Shown here piece by piece: positions 20,601 to 27,836 of a stretch of 64,000 nucleotides of DNA. Each line of letters opens with the position of its first letter. The first letter of the stretch is position 1. The notes under the pieces are model-generated. The model was not told where the DNA came from. It did not search any database and saw only the letters and a program-made list of their open reading frames with translations. The DNA comes from DAHUXD01 sp963736455 (GTDB lineage Bacteria > Acidobacteriota > Thermoanaerobaculia > UBA5066 > Gp7-AA6): positions 1,426,001 through 1,490,000 of the forward strand of contig CAVTON010000001.1 of NCBI GenBank assembly GCA_963736455.1, read 5' to 3'. Position numbers and translations under genes: made by a program.

Positions 20601-21727
20601 CGAATACGCCGACTCAGACCTTCACCCCGACCCTGACCCCGTCGAACACTCCCACGAATACCCCGACCAGTACCTTGACCCCGAGCAACACGGCGACCAA
20701 CACGCCAACCCAGACCTTCACGCCGACCTTGACGCCGTCGAACACGCCGACGCACACATTCACGCCGACCAACACCGCCACCAATACCCTCACCCCGAGC
20801 AACACGGCCACGAATACGCCCACTCAAACCTTCACGCCGACCCTGACTCCGTCGAACACGCCGACGAACACCGCGACCAGCACCCTCACCCCGAGCAACA
20901 CGGCCACGAATACGCCGACCCAGACGTTCACGCCGACGCTCACTCCCTCAAACACGCCGACCCGCACGTTCACGCCGACCAATACGGCGACGAGCACGTT
21001 TACGCCGAGCAACACGGCGACCAATACGCCGACTCGGACGTTCACATCGACGCAAACTCCGTCCAGCACGCCGACCAACACCGCTACGCGCACCTCGACG
21101 TCCACCAACACCGCAACGAGCACGCCCACTCGGACGTTCACGCCGACGGTGACCCCGTCGAACACCCCGACCAACACCGCCACACGGACGGCGACGCCCA
21201 CGAGCACCGCGACCCCGACGGCGACGGCGACGCGGACGCCGACGCCCGGCTCGGGCATCGGCGCCGACCTTCGCGTCTCGAAGACGGTTTCCCGCAACCC
21301 TGCCCTGCCCGGGCAGACGTTGACGTACACGATTCGGGTCATCAACGCGGGTCCCGACGCGGCCGCCGACGTCGCCCTGACCGACCCGCTGCCGTCGAAC
21401 ACGACCTACGTTTCCTGTTCGACCAGCGTCGGAACCTGCACCGGCCCGGCGGTGGGATCGACCGGAACGGTGACGGCGGCGATGGGTACTCTTGCCGCCG
21501 GCGACGTCGCGACCGTGGCAATCGTCGTCCAGGTCGCCGCGGACTACGGCAACCTGGTCAACACGGCGACCGCCACGTCCTCGACGCCCGACCCCGACCC
21601 GGGGAACAACACGTCCACGGCCGTCACGACGATCAACTCGGGGATCCCGATGCTGACCCCGCCCTGGTTGGTCCTCCTGACGCTCCTTCTCGCCGCCGCG
21701 GGTCTCGGCTTCATCCGCCGCGAGTAG
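17624..21727 (+). CDS. Large secreted repeat protein with DUF11 and IPTL-CTERM-like tail
   Basis: The 1367-residue protein has a signal peptide (ending near LSAATDC). A glycine-rich N-terminal region (~40-520) resembles secreted autotransporter or surface proteins. A Thr/Pro/Asn minisatellite follows (~527-1205, motifs TPTQTFTPTLTPSNT and TATNTLTPSNT), then a DUF11-like domain (~1210-1340; ADLRVSKTVSRNPALPGQTL, later NTATATSSTPDPDPGNN). The end is IPMLTPPWLVLLTLLLAAAG plus a basic GFIRRE tail, close to the IPTL-CTERM signal recognised by an exosortase-like enzyme. The repeat segment is likely a stalk. No exosortase gene lies in the window. Confidence 0.8.
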   Translation: MRAQSPRFEALRALLALLLFLPNSPLSAATDCATPGRDGSGVSLTGIVNTYWPGTASAAAGATSITLGASRGAAATIASGDLLLVIQMQDSNINSSNSSSYGSGTAGNPSGYTALRNTGLYEYVVAANAVPAGGGTLNLTGTGGGGGLLNGYDNGAANNSTHGVRRFQVVRVPQYGSATLTSGLTAAGWNGATGGVLAVDVSGALTLGSATVSVDGLGFRGGGAQQLAGGTGGANTDYVANSGGGFDAAKGEGTAGTPEWLYDAAGNAVVDSGTDYPNQGNSISGGMARGAPGNAGGGGTDGNPTGNDQNTGGGGGANGGAGGHGGFAWSSGVDAGGYGGAVFPAAVTRVALGGGGGSGTRNNSSGAVSSGAAGGGIVMLRVGSVSGTGTITANGVVGPSPANDGGGGGGAGGSIVFTALNGPLTGVAVAAHGGAGADAWPTSGPGTGCGNSPPGGNCNYHGPGGGGGGGVILLSGGPTSSDVAGGANGTTTTAANAFGATGGSAGVVATNILPGQIPGASSGAECIPTPTPTFTPTNTPTQTFTNTPTRTFTPTPTQTFTPTPTSTNTSTRTNTPTSTATNTFTPSNTATNTPTQTFTVTLTPSNTPTRTFTPTNTATNTLTPSNTATNTPTQTFTPTLTPSNTPTRTFTPTNTATNTLTPSNTATNTPTQTFTPTLTPSNTPTNTATNTLTPSNTATSTPTQTFTPTLTPSNTPTRTFTPTNTATNTLTPSNTATNTPTQTFTPTLTPSNTPTQTFTSTLTPSNTPTNTATHTFTPSNTATSTPTQTFTPTLTPSNTPTNTATNTLTPSNTATSTPTQTFTPTLTPSNTPTRTFTPTNTATNTLTPSNTATNTPTQTFTPTLTPSNTPTNTPTSTLTPSNTATNTPTQTFTPTLTPSNTPTHTFTPTNTATNTLTPSNTATNTPTQTFTPTLTPSNTPTNTATNTLTPSNTATSTPTQTFTPTLTPSNTPTRTFTPTNTATNTLTPSNTATNTPTQTFTPTLTPSNTPTNTPTSTLTPSNTATNTPTQTFTPTLTPSNTPTHTFTPTNTATNTLTPSNTATNTPTQTFTPTLTPSNTPTNTATSTLTPSNTATNTPTQTFTPTLTPSNTPTRTFTPTNTATSTFTPSNTATNTPTRTFTSTQTPSSTPTNTATRTSTSTNTATSTPTRTFTPTVTPSNTPTNTATRTATPTSTATPTATATRTPTPGSGIGADLRVSKTVSRNPALPGQTLTYTIRVINAGPDAAADVALTDPLPSNTTYVSCSTSVGTCTGPAVGSTGTVTAAMGTLAAGDVATVAIVVQVAADYGNLVNTATATSSTPDPDPGNNTSTAVTTINSGIPMLTPPWLVLLTLLLAAAGLGFIRRE
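19204..21245 (+). repeat. Coding minisatellite (Thr/Pro-rich)
   Basis: About 2 kb of degenerate repeats with a multiple-of-three period encode TPSNTATNTPTQTFTPTLTPSNTPT-like units (two of them shown here are typical, spelled in part). Higher-order units of ~210 bases recur. The length keeps the frame, so expansion and contraction would change only the stalk length. Confidence 0.95.
19982..20879 (+). repeat. Perfect 420-base tandem duplication
   Basis: Positions 19982-20459 are identical to 20402-20879. The period is 420 bases (140 codons) with no mismatch seen on reading line by line, against a background of units that differ from one another. This points to a very recent duplication or to ongoing homogenisation. 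Confidence 0.9.
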
Positions 21728-21792
21728 CCCGAGCCGCCGGCCGCCTGCGGCGCGGCGGACCTGCCCCGCGCGTCCTGCCATAGACTCCCGCC

Positions 21793-22428
21793 ATGTTCTC
21801 CTCGGCCGACGCGAAGTTCGTCGTGCTCGCCTTCTCGTCGCTCTTCTCGGTCATCAATCCTATCGAGGCGGCTCCCCTCTTCGTCTCCCTGACGGCGGGA
21901 GAGCCGGAGACCCGACGCCGGATGGCATTCCGCGCGAGCTTCGCGGCGGCGCTGATCCTCGCGATCTTCGCGCTGACCGGGGGCGCGATCTTTTCGGCGT
22001 TTGGAATCACTCTGCCCGCGTTCCAGATCGCGGGCGGCATCCTCTTCACGAGCATGGGGCTGCGCACGCTCGCCGAGGACGACCGCCCCGATCGGACTCC
22101 GGCGGTCGTCACCCGGGATCCGTCGATCGTCCCGCTCGGGATGCCGCTCATCGCCGGACCGGGAGCGATCTCCGCCGTCATGGTCCTCGTCGGTCAGGCG
22201 CGTGACGGCGGTCACAGGGTGGCGCTCGCGCTCGCGATCGCCGCGAACATCCTCCTGACGCTCCTGATCCTGCTCGCCGCGCCCGTCCTCGTCTCTCGAA
22301 TCGGCGTGACGGGCCAGCGCATCGTCTCCAAAATCATGGGTTTGATCACCGCCGTCATCGGCGTCCAGTTCGTTCTGAACGGCGTCGAGACGGTCGCCCT
22401 CTCGATCCTCCGGTCCGCGCGCACCTGA
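21793..22428 (+). CDS. MarC-family integral membrane protein
   Basis: The 211-residue protein has six predicted membrane helices and the MarC/UPF0056 marks: FSSLFSVINPIEAAPLF at the first helix, GGAIFSAFGITLPAFQIAGG, and the central PLGMPLIAGPGAISAVMVL. Despite its name, MarC is not shown to be a drug transporter and its substrate is unknown. It starts with ATG shortly after the surface-protein gene and is followed by a strong hairpin. Confidence 0.88.
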   Translation: MFSSADAKFVVLAFSSLFSVINPIEAAPLFVSLTAGEPETRRRMAFRASFAAALILAIFALTGGAIFSAFGITLPAFQIAGGILFTSMGLRTLAEDDRPDRTPAVVTRDPSIVPLGMPLIAGPGAISAVMVLVGQARDGGHRVALALAIAANILLTLLILLAAPVLVSRIGVTGQRIVSKIMGLITAVIGVQFVLNGVETVALSILRSART

Positions 22429-22434
22429 CGGGGA

Positions 22435-22471
22435 CCTGTCCTTCGCGTCCCGGAACGCGAAAAAGGACAGG
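22435..22471 (+). terminator. Hairpin after marC-like gene
   Basis: CCTGTCCTT (22435-22443) pairs with AAGGACAGG (22463-22471). Inside it CGCGTcCC/GGaACGCG extends the stem. It starts six bases after the stop. There is no long T-run, so Rho-independent termination is probable but not certain. Confidence 0.6.
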
Positions 22472-22493
22472 AGACGCAAAGGCCTGACGTCTC

Positions 22494-22499
22494 TATAAT
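22494..22499 (+). promoter_or_regulatory. Consensus -10 box of the GGDEF-EAL gene
   Basis: TATAAT lies 14 bases before the ATG at 22514. No good -35 is visible 16-18 bases upstream, so an activator or extended contacts may be needed. Confidence 0.4.
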
Positions 22500-22513
22500 T
22501 TGTTCATCCGACA

Positions 22514-25378
22514 ATGAGTGTTCCTGTTCGGGCCCTGCTGGTGGACGAGCGTGCGTCCAGCACCCGGCTCCTCTCGGAGGAGCTCGCGCGGGGCGGATTC
22601 GACGCCGCCCTGGAACGCGTGGCCTCGCGATCCGATTTCGAGAAGGCGCTCTCGGCCGGCGGCTTCGACGTCGTTCTCTCGGACCTGTCCGCGGCGGGAC
22701 TGAGCGCCCTCGACGCGCTCGCTCTCCTCAAGCAGCACGACCTCGACGTGCCCTTCCTCGTCGTGGCGGAATCGGTGGGCGAGGAGGCCGCGGTCCAGGC
22801 GATGAAGGCCGGAGCGCAGAACTGCATCGGCCACGCGAGCCTCTCGCGCCTGAGCCCGATCCTCGAGCGCGAGCTTCGGGAAGCCGCCATCCGGCGCGAG
22901 CGCCGTGCGGCGCAGCAGGCGCTCTCCGAGAGCGAGCTGCGCCTGCGCGGCCTCGCCGACTCGGCCCCCGACTCGATCCTGATCGCGGATGCCTCCGGAA
23001 CCGTTCTCTTCGCGAACCGCGCGGCCGGCATCCTGTTCGGCCACCCGCCCGCCGCCCTGATCGGGCGGCCGATGATCTCGCTTCTGCCCGACTACGCCTC
23101 ACGGGTCTCGGGCCCCGCGGCTGACCCGTCGCTTCCGGTTCCGGCCATCGGGCAGGATGCCTCGGGACGGCCGATCGGCCTCGAAATCGTGCTCGGCGAG
23201 CTCTTCCGCGATGGCAAACGGCTCACGATGATCTTCGCTCGAGGACTCGAGGAGGCGTCGCGACCCGACATCGTGACGCTGCGTCAGTCGGAGGAGATCT
23301 TCCGCCGGGCGGCGCTGATGGCCGCCGACCTCGTCCACGATTGCGACCGGACCTCGGGCGGGATCCAGTGGTATGGGGACGTCGACCGCGTTCTCGGATG
23401 CGCCCCCGGAGAGTTTCCCCGGACGGTCGAAGCGTGGGAGAAAGTCATTCACCCCGAGGATCGGGGCCGGGTCACGTCGGCCGCGCTCCGTCACTTCCAG
23501 ACGGGCGAGCCTTTTTTCGAAGAGTACCGCGTCCAGACGCACGATGGCCGAACGGTCCACTGGCACCACGCGGGCAGCCTCCTGGCGTCGGAAGGCGGCC
23601 GTCCGGCGCGCAGCATCGCCACGATCTCCGACATCAGCGGCCGCCGCCAGATCGAAGAGGCCCTGAAGGTCTCGGAACGGCGTTACCGTGCGCTCTTCGA
23701 GAGAAATCTCGCCGGCGTGTACCGGTCCACGATCGAGGGCCGCATTCTCGACTGCAACGAGTCCTTCGCCCGGATTTTCGGATGCTCGTCGCGCGAGGAG
23801 GTCCTTCGGCAGGTCGCCTGGGACTTCTACGTCAAGCCCGAGGACCGGCAGGCGGCGATCGCGAAGCTCGTCGAGCGCCAGAGCCTGACGAACTACGAGC
23901 TCTGTCTGCGCCGCAAGGACGGCAGCCTCGTCTGGGTGCTGCAGAACGAGAACCTCGCCGAGGGGCCGGACGGCCTGCTTTCGGTCATCGAAGGCACGAT
24001 CATCGACATCAGCGAGCGCAAGCGCGCCGAGGAACAGGTCAAGCACCTCGCGTTCCACGATCCGCTCACGAACCTCCCCAACCGCCTGCTCTTCAACGAC
24101 CGCCTGACTCTCGCCGTCGCCCAGGCCCACCGGCACAACCAGCGCCTCGCCGTTCTCTTCCTCGACCTCGACCGCTTCAAGACGATCAACGATTCCCTCG
24201 GCCACTCGGTCGGCGACGAGCTGCTGCGCCAGGTCGCGGAGAGGATTCAGGAGTACGTGCGCGAGGGCGACACGGTGGCGCGGCTCGGCGGCGACGAGTT
24301 CACGCTTCTCGTCCCCGGCATCACCGCCGAAGAAGACGCCGCCAAGATCGCGCGCAAGATCTGCGAGGCGATCCACGACCCCTTCTGGATCGACGGCCGG
24401 GAGCTCTTCGTGACGACCAGCGTCGGCGTCTCGGTCTACCCCTCCGACGGGCACGACTCCGAAAGCCTCGTCCGCAACGCCGACTCGGCCATGTACCGCG
24501 CCAAGGAGCAGGGCCGGGACAACTATCAGCTCTATACGCCGGCGATGAACGCGAAAGCGGTCGAGCGCCTGTCCCTCGAGAGCCGCCTGCGCCAGGCGAT
24601 CGCCAACGACGAGCTGGAGCTTCATTTCCAACCCTTCATCGATCTGAAGACCGCCGAGCTCCTCGGCGCCGAGGCGCTGATCCGGTGGCGTCATCCGGAG
24701 CTCGGCCTGATTCCCCCCGGCGAGTTCATCCCCATCGCCGAGCTCTCGGGCCTCATCGTTCCGATCGGCGAGTGGGTCCTCCGCACCGCCTGCGCCGAGG
24801 CGCGCAAGTGGCACCAGAAGGGGTTCCAGGACCTGACCGTTTCGGTCAACCTCTCGAGCCGCCAGTTCCAGCAGACCGACCTCGTCAGTCAGGTGACCCA
24901 CGCCCTCGACGAGACCGGCCTCGATCCGGACAAGCTCGACCTGGAGATCACCGAGTCGAACGCGATGCAGAACGCGGAGCACTCGATCAACACGCTCTGG
25001 GGCCTGAAGAAGCAGGGCGTTCGCATCTCGATGGACGATTTCGGCACCGGATATTCCTCTCTCAACTACCTGAAGCGATTCCCGATCGACCGGATCAAGC
25101 TCGACCAGTCGTTCGTGCGCGACCTGCCCAGCGACAAGGACGACGCGGCCATCGCCATGGCCGTCATCGCGATGGGACGCAGCCTCGAGCTCGTCGTCAT
25201 CGCGGAGGGCGTCGAGACCGAGGAACAGCTCGCGTTCCTGAAGGGCCACGAATGCGATCAGCTCCAGGGCTTCCTGCTTTCGAAACCGCTGGCGGCCGAG
25301 GCCTTCGACCGGTTTCTCGACGACAGCCGCGAACCCCAGGCGACCCGCGAGCGCGCGCGTTTCGCCCGAGCGAGCTGA
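22514..25378 (+). CDS. REC-PAS-GGDEF-EAL cyclic-di-GMP enzyme
   Basis: The 954-residue protein has a receiver-like domain (~1-120; VVLSDLSAAG with the expected Asp), three PAS-type sensor domains (~140-250, 265-385, 390-500), a GGDEF diguanylate cyclase domain (intact LGGDEFTLL near 593) and an EAL phosphodiesterase domain. The EAL motif (GAEALIRWRHP) is near 720, DDFGTGYSSL near 840, and AEGVETEEQL is also present. Both active sites look intact, so it could make and degrade cyclic di-GMP according to sensor input. The second PAS has the 'HPED' signature. It has no membrane segment and should be cytoplasmic. Confidence 0.93.
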   Translation: MSVPVRALLVDERASSTRLLSEELARGGFDAALERVASRSDFEKALSAGGFDVVLSDLSAAGLSALDALALLKQHDLDVPFLVVAESVGEEAAVQAMKAGAQNCIGHASLSRLSPILERELREAAIRRERRAAQQALSESELRLRGLADSAPDSILIADASGTVLFANRAAGILFGHPPAALIGRPMISLLPDYASRVSGPAADPSLPVPAIGQDASGRPIGLEIVLGELFRDGKRLTMIFARGLEEASRPDIVTLRQSEEIFRRAALMAADLVHDCDRTSGGIQWYGDVDRVLGCAPGEFPRTVEAWEKVIHPEDRGRVTSAALRHFQTGEPFFEEYRVQTHDGRTVHWHHAGSLLASEGGRPARSIATISDISGRRQIEEALKVSERRYRALFERNLAGVYRSTIEGRILDCNESFARIFGCSSREEVLRQVAWDFYVKPEDRQAAIAKLVERQSLTNYELCLRRKDGSLVWVLQNENLAEGPDGLLSVIEGTIIDISERKRAEEQVKHLAFHDPLTNLPNRLLFNDRLTLAVAQAHRHNQRLAVLFLDLDRFKTINDSLGHSVGDELLRQVAERIQEYVREGDTVARLGGDEFTLLVPGITAEEDAAKIARKICEAIHDPFWIDGRELFVTTSVGVSVYPSDGHDSESLVRNADSAMYRAKEQGRDNYQLYTPAMNAKAVERLSLESRLRQAIANDELELHFQPFIDLKTAELLGAEALIRWRHPELGLIPPGEFIPIAELSGLIVPIGEWVLRTACAEARKWHQKGFQDLTVSVNLSSRQFQQTDLVSQVTHALDETGLDPDKLDLEITESNAMQNAEHSINTLWGLKKQGVRISMDDFGTGYSSLNYLKRFPIDRIKLDQSFVRDLPSDKDDAAIAMAVIAMGRSLELVVIAEGVETEEQLAFLKGHECDQLQGFLLSKPLAAEAFDRFLDDSREPQATRERARFARAS

Positions 25379-25444
25379 GACTTCGCCGCGCGGCGGCGCC
25401 CGGGGGTGCCGGGATCGGGCGCACTTCGGCTACTATGCGGCCTC

Positions 25445-26356
25445 GTGAGCTCCCCTCGGACAAGCCCCGACCCCGTGCGTCACCGGTCCATCTTCACTCC
25501 CAGCTCCTCGAGCGAGAGGTCGGAGAATTTCGAGTCCTACTGGGCGTTTACGCAGCGCCATGACGGCGAGATCCTCGAGGAACGCCGCGAGCTGAGCCGC
25601 AAGAACGAGCTGCTGGCCGGCTTCCAGAACGACCCCGTCCGCTCGCGGCGGCCGCTGCCGGACCCCGAGCTCTTCTACCGCAACTACGTGCACATGCGGG
25701 ACGACCCCCGGAAGTTCGACCGCAAGACGCTCCTCCTGACCTTCCTTTACAAGTTCGCGCGCCACGAGTGGGTCGGGATCTCGGCAGCCTGGGACCAGAT
25801 TCCGACGATCGCCGAGTGCACGAAGACGAGCGAGCGCATCAGCCGGTATCACCTCTGCGAGGAGTTCTGCCACGTCCGGCTCTTCCACGAGATGTTCCGG
25901 ACGTTCCACCTCGACCGCGTCGAATGGGTCCCGCTCGGCAAGTGGATGGGACGCGTCTACCGTCTGTTCCCCAAGTTTCCCGAGTCCCTCATGTCGCCGC
26001 CGGCCTTCGTGAGCGAGCTGATGGGGCTCATGCTCTACCTCCACATCGACGCGATCCTCGACGGCGTGTTTGCCGACGAGCCCGAGGCCCGGGATCGAGT
26101 CCGCGCCCTCCTGCGCGAGATCATGACCGACGAGATGGCGCACGTCGGCCAGCGGCGCAACTTCATCGGGCCGGTGGGCCTCAAGGCGGCGCAGCTCATG
26201 GTCGAGCCGATGTTCCGACTCTTCTACCGCGACATCCCCGAGTCGAAGTATCTCTTCGACATCGACCGCATGGTCCAGGATGCCAGGGAGTTCGACTACG
26301 GCGTCATGCCCGCGGACGTGATTCGGAGGAGCTGGATCCCGTCGTACTGTGAGTAA
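25445..26356 (+). CDS. Ferritin-like diiron-type protein
   Basis: The predicted 303-residue protein has two helix motifs typical of carboxylate-bridged diiron sites: YHLCEEFCHVRLFHEM (~135-150) and EIMTDEMAHVGQRR (~222-235). Each has Glu and His spaced as ExxH on one face. The family is not certain; it resembles ferritin-like oxygenase or reductase domains in the AurF-like set more than storage ferritins. The GTG at 25445 was chosen and GTG 25475 is an alternative. The structured repeat begins at the last base of its stop codon. Confidence 0.6.
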   Translation: MSSPRTSPDPVRHRSIFTPSSSSERSENFESYWAFTQRHDGEILEERRELSRKNELLAGFQNDPVRSRRPLPDPELFYRNYVHMRDDPRKFDRKTLLLTFLYKFARHEWVGISAAWDQIPTIAECTKTSERISRYHLCEEFCHVRLFHEMFRTFHLDRVEWVPLGKWMGRVYRLFPKFPESLMSPPAFVSELMGLMLYLHIDAILDGVFADEPEARDRVRALLREIMTDEMAHVGQRRNFIGPVGLKAAQLMVEPMFRLFYRDIPESKYLFDIDRMVQDAREFDYGVMPADVIRRSWIPSYCE

Positions 26357-26519
26357 CGTCGCCTCCGCTCCGTGAGGAGGTCTGGGCGCCTTGCGGCGCG
26401 CACCGCCGGGCGGCTCGCCTGATGGCTCGACCGCCCGGCTGACCTCCTCACTGCGCTCCGGCTCCCGCGGCGTGAGCCTCCACCTTCGCTTCGCTCGGGT
26501 GACTTCTCACGCCGCGAAC
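26356..26519 (+). repeat. Structured intergenic repeat, copy A
   Basis: This copy has four stems, all perfect: P1 GTGAGGAGGTC (26372-26382) with GACCTCCTCAC (26441-26451); P2 GCGCC/GGCGC (26386-26399); P3 GCCGGGCGG (26405-26413) with CCGCCCGGC (26431-26439); P4 CGCGGCGTGAG (26466-26476) with CTCACGCCGCG (26506-26516). Copies B and C conserve the same stems with different bases. Single-stranded parts (cgtcgcc, ggctcg...ctcgacc, ggctcccg) are conserved in sequence. It starts at the stop codon of the ferritin-like gene. Confidence 0.85.
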
Positions 26520-26548
26520 GTCACCAACAGTGCCGCGCGTCGACTCCT

Positions 26549-26646
26549 ACTCCCTCGCCCCCCGCAAGGGGGGAGCACATGGAGGGCCGGCCGCGGCCAG
26601 AGGCCGCGTCTCGCGCAGCGAGCGGCCGGCGGGGGTGAGGGGGAGG
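26549..26646. repeat. Second structured element next to copy A
   Basis: An outer pairing (CTCCCTC with GAGGGGGAG) encloses a CCCCCC-gcaa-GGGGGG hairpin (26558-26573) and a GCCGGCCGC/GCGGCCGGC stem (26586-26594 / 26622-26630) with an inner GGCC-aga-GGCC. It lies between copy A and the convergent rimI end. No second copy was found in the window. Confidence 0.55.
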
Positions 26647-26683
26647 ACTAAACACCCTCCGTCGTCAGACAGGATTGTTCGCT

Positions 26684-27139
26684 CTAACTACCGCGCACCA
26701 TTTCGAAGCCGTCCAGGCCGCGACCGTAGTATCCGCGCAGGAGGCGCGTCTTCTCGAATCCCAGCTGCTCGTAGAACCGGATGGCTCCGGCGTTGCGGAC
26801 GTCCACCTCGAGCCGAATCCGCCGGGCGCCGTCGTCGCCGAGCCGCCGGAAGATCTCGCCGAAGAGCCGCCGGCCGAGGCCGCGCCGCCGGACGGCCTCC
26901 GCGACGTCGATCGTGACGACGTGGCCGCGCTGACCGCGCCGCTCCGCGATCGCGAATCCCACGAGACGGCCTCGGGACTCGGCGGCGAGCGCGATCGCTC
27001 CGGGGCGCGAAAAGAACGACCGGATCTCGGCGCGCGAGTACGCGATGGCCGGCTCGAAGCACTCCTGATCGAGCGCCCACGCGTCCTCGAGATCGTCCGC
27101 GGCGAGGTCGCGGAGGACGACCGCGGCCCGCGCGGTCAC
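26684..27139 (-). CDS. rimI: Ribosomal-protein-alanine N-acetyltransferase-like GNAT
   Basis: The 151-residue GNAT protein has the acetyl-CoA-binding segment (VAEAVRRRGLGRRLFGEI) and the C-terminal VRNAGAIRFYEQLGFEKTR, the standard RimI ending. RimI acetylates the N-terminus of ribosomal protein S18. Without family comparison other N-acetyltransferase substrates cannot be excluded. The GTG start overlaps the smpB stop (GTGA). Confidence 0.75.
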   Translation of the reverse strand: MTARAAVVLRDLAADDLEDAWALDQECFEPAIAYSRAEIRSFFSRPGAIALAAESRGRLVGFAIAERRGQRGHVVTIDVAEAVRRRGLGRRLFGEIFRRLGDDGARRIRLEVDVRNAGAIRFYEQLGFEKTRLLRGYYGRGLDGFEMVRGS

Positions 27140-27618
27140 CGGCGCCGCATGTCCCGGTCCGCTTCCCGCTTGAGATCGCGGTCGCGGATCGCGTCGCGCT
27201 TGTCGTGAAGCTTCTTGCCCTTGACCAGGGCGATCTCCGCCTTCACGTGAGAGCCCTTGAAATAGAGAGACAGCGGCACGCAGGCCACGCCCTTGGTCGC
27301 CACGGCTCCCGCCCAGCGGTCGAGCTCCCGGCGGTGCAGCAGGAGCTTTCGGTCCCGTTCGGGAAGATGATTGGTCCACGACCCGGCCGCGTAAGCCGAA
27401 ATGTGCGCCCCGACGAGGAAGGCCTCTCCATCCCGGAAATGGACGTACGAGTCCTTCAGCTGCGCCCGGCCCTCCCGCAGCGACTTGACCTCGGTGCCCG
27501 TCAGCGCCAACCCGGCCTCGGTCCGGTCGTCGATGAAGTAGTCGTGGAAGGCTTTCTTGTTGGTCGCGACAACCTTGACCGTGGAGGACCTTATGGAGGG
27601 GGGAGGCTTGGGTTTCAT
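27136..27618 (-). CDS. smpB: SsrA-binding protein SmpB
   Basis: The 160-residue protein has the SmpB core: VATNKKAFHDYFIDD, GTEVKSLREGRAQLKDSYV, and the strongly basic tail (KLHDKRDAIRDRDLKREADR) that enters the ribosome. SmpB binds tmRNA and rescues stalled ribosomes. The ATG at 27618 fits family length; an ATG at 27669 gives a longer basic N-terminus. It is divergent from lpxC, and its stop overlaps rimI. Confidence 0.95.
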   Translation of the reverse strand: MKPKPPPSIRSSTVKVVATNKKAFHDYFIDDRTEAGLALTGTEVKSLREGRAQLKDSYVHFRDGEAFLVGAHISAYAAGSWTNHLPERDRKLLLHRRELDRWAGAVATKGVACVPLSLYFKGSHVKAEIALVKGKKLHDKRDAIRDRDLKREADRDMRRR

Positions 27619-27836
27619 GAGGGGCAGGGAGTCTAACCCGCCCGGCTTGCCGGGTTTGCGACGGCGCAAGTTGGCTCAAATCTGGCATCAGCCGGCTCCG
27701 TATATGTACAGCAGGGCCGACCGAAAAAACCGATGGGTATGCTAAGCTTTTCTGGAATAACGACATAGGGGACGAGAGTTCTCCGCGGCGAAATCGGCAC
27801 TGTTACCGCAGCAGAGCGGCTTACGTTAGACAAGGC

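Noticed and set aside
19061..20827. 588-residue Arg/Gly/Val-rich minus-strand ORF
   Set aside because: Shadow of the Thr/Pro minisatellite. Repetition comes from the real coding strand.
19204..21245. Possible CRISPR array
   Set aside because: The repeats are coding, degenerate and in a multiple-of-three period, with no unique spacers and no cas genes.
26391..26651. 86-residue ORF in the repeat region
   Set aside because: It lies within structured repeats and has no ribosome-binding site or protein-like composition.
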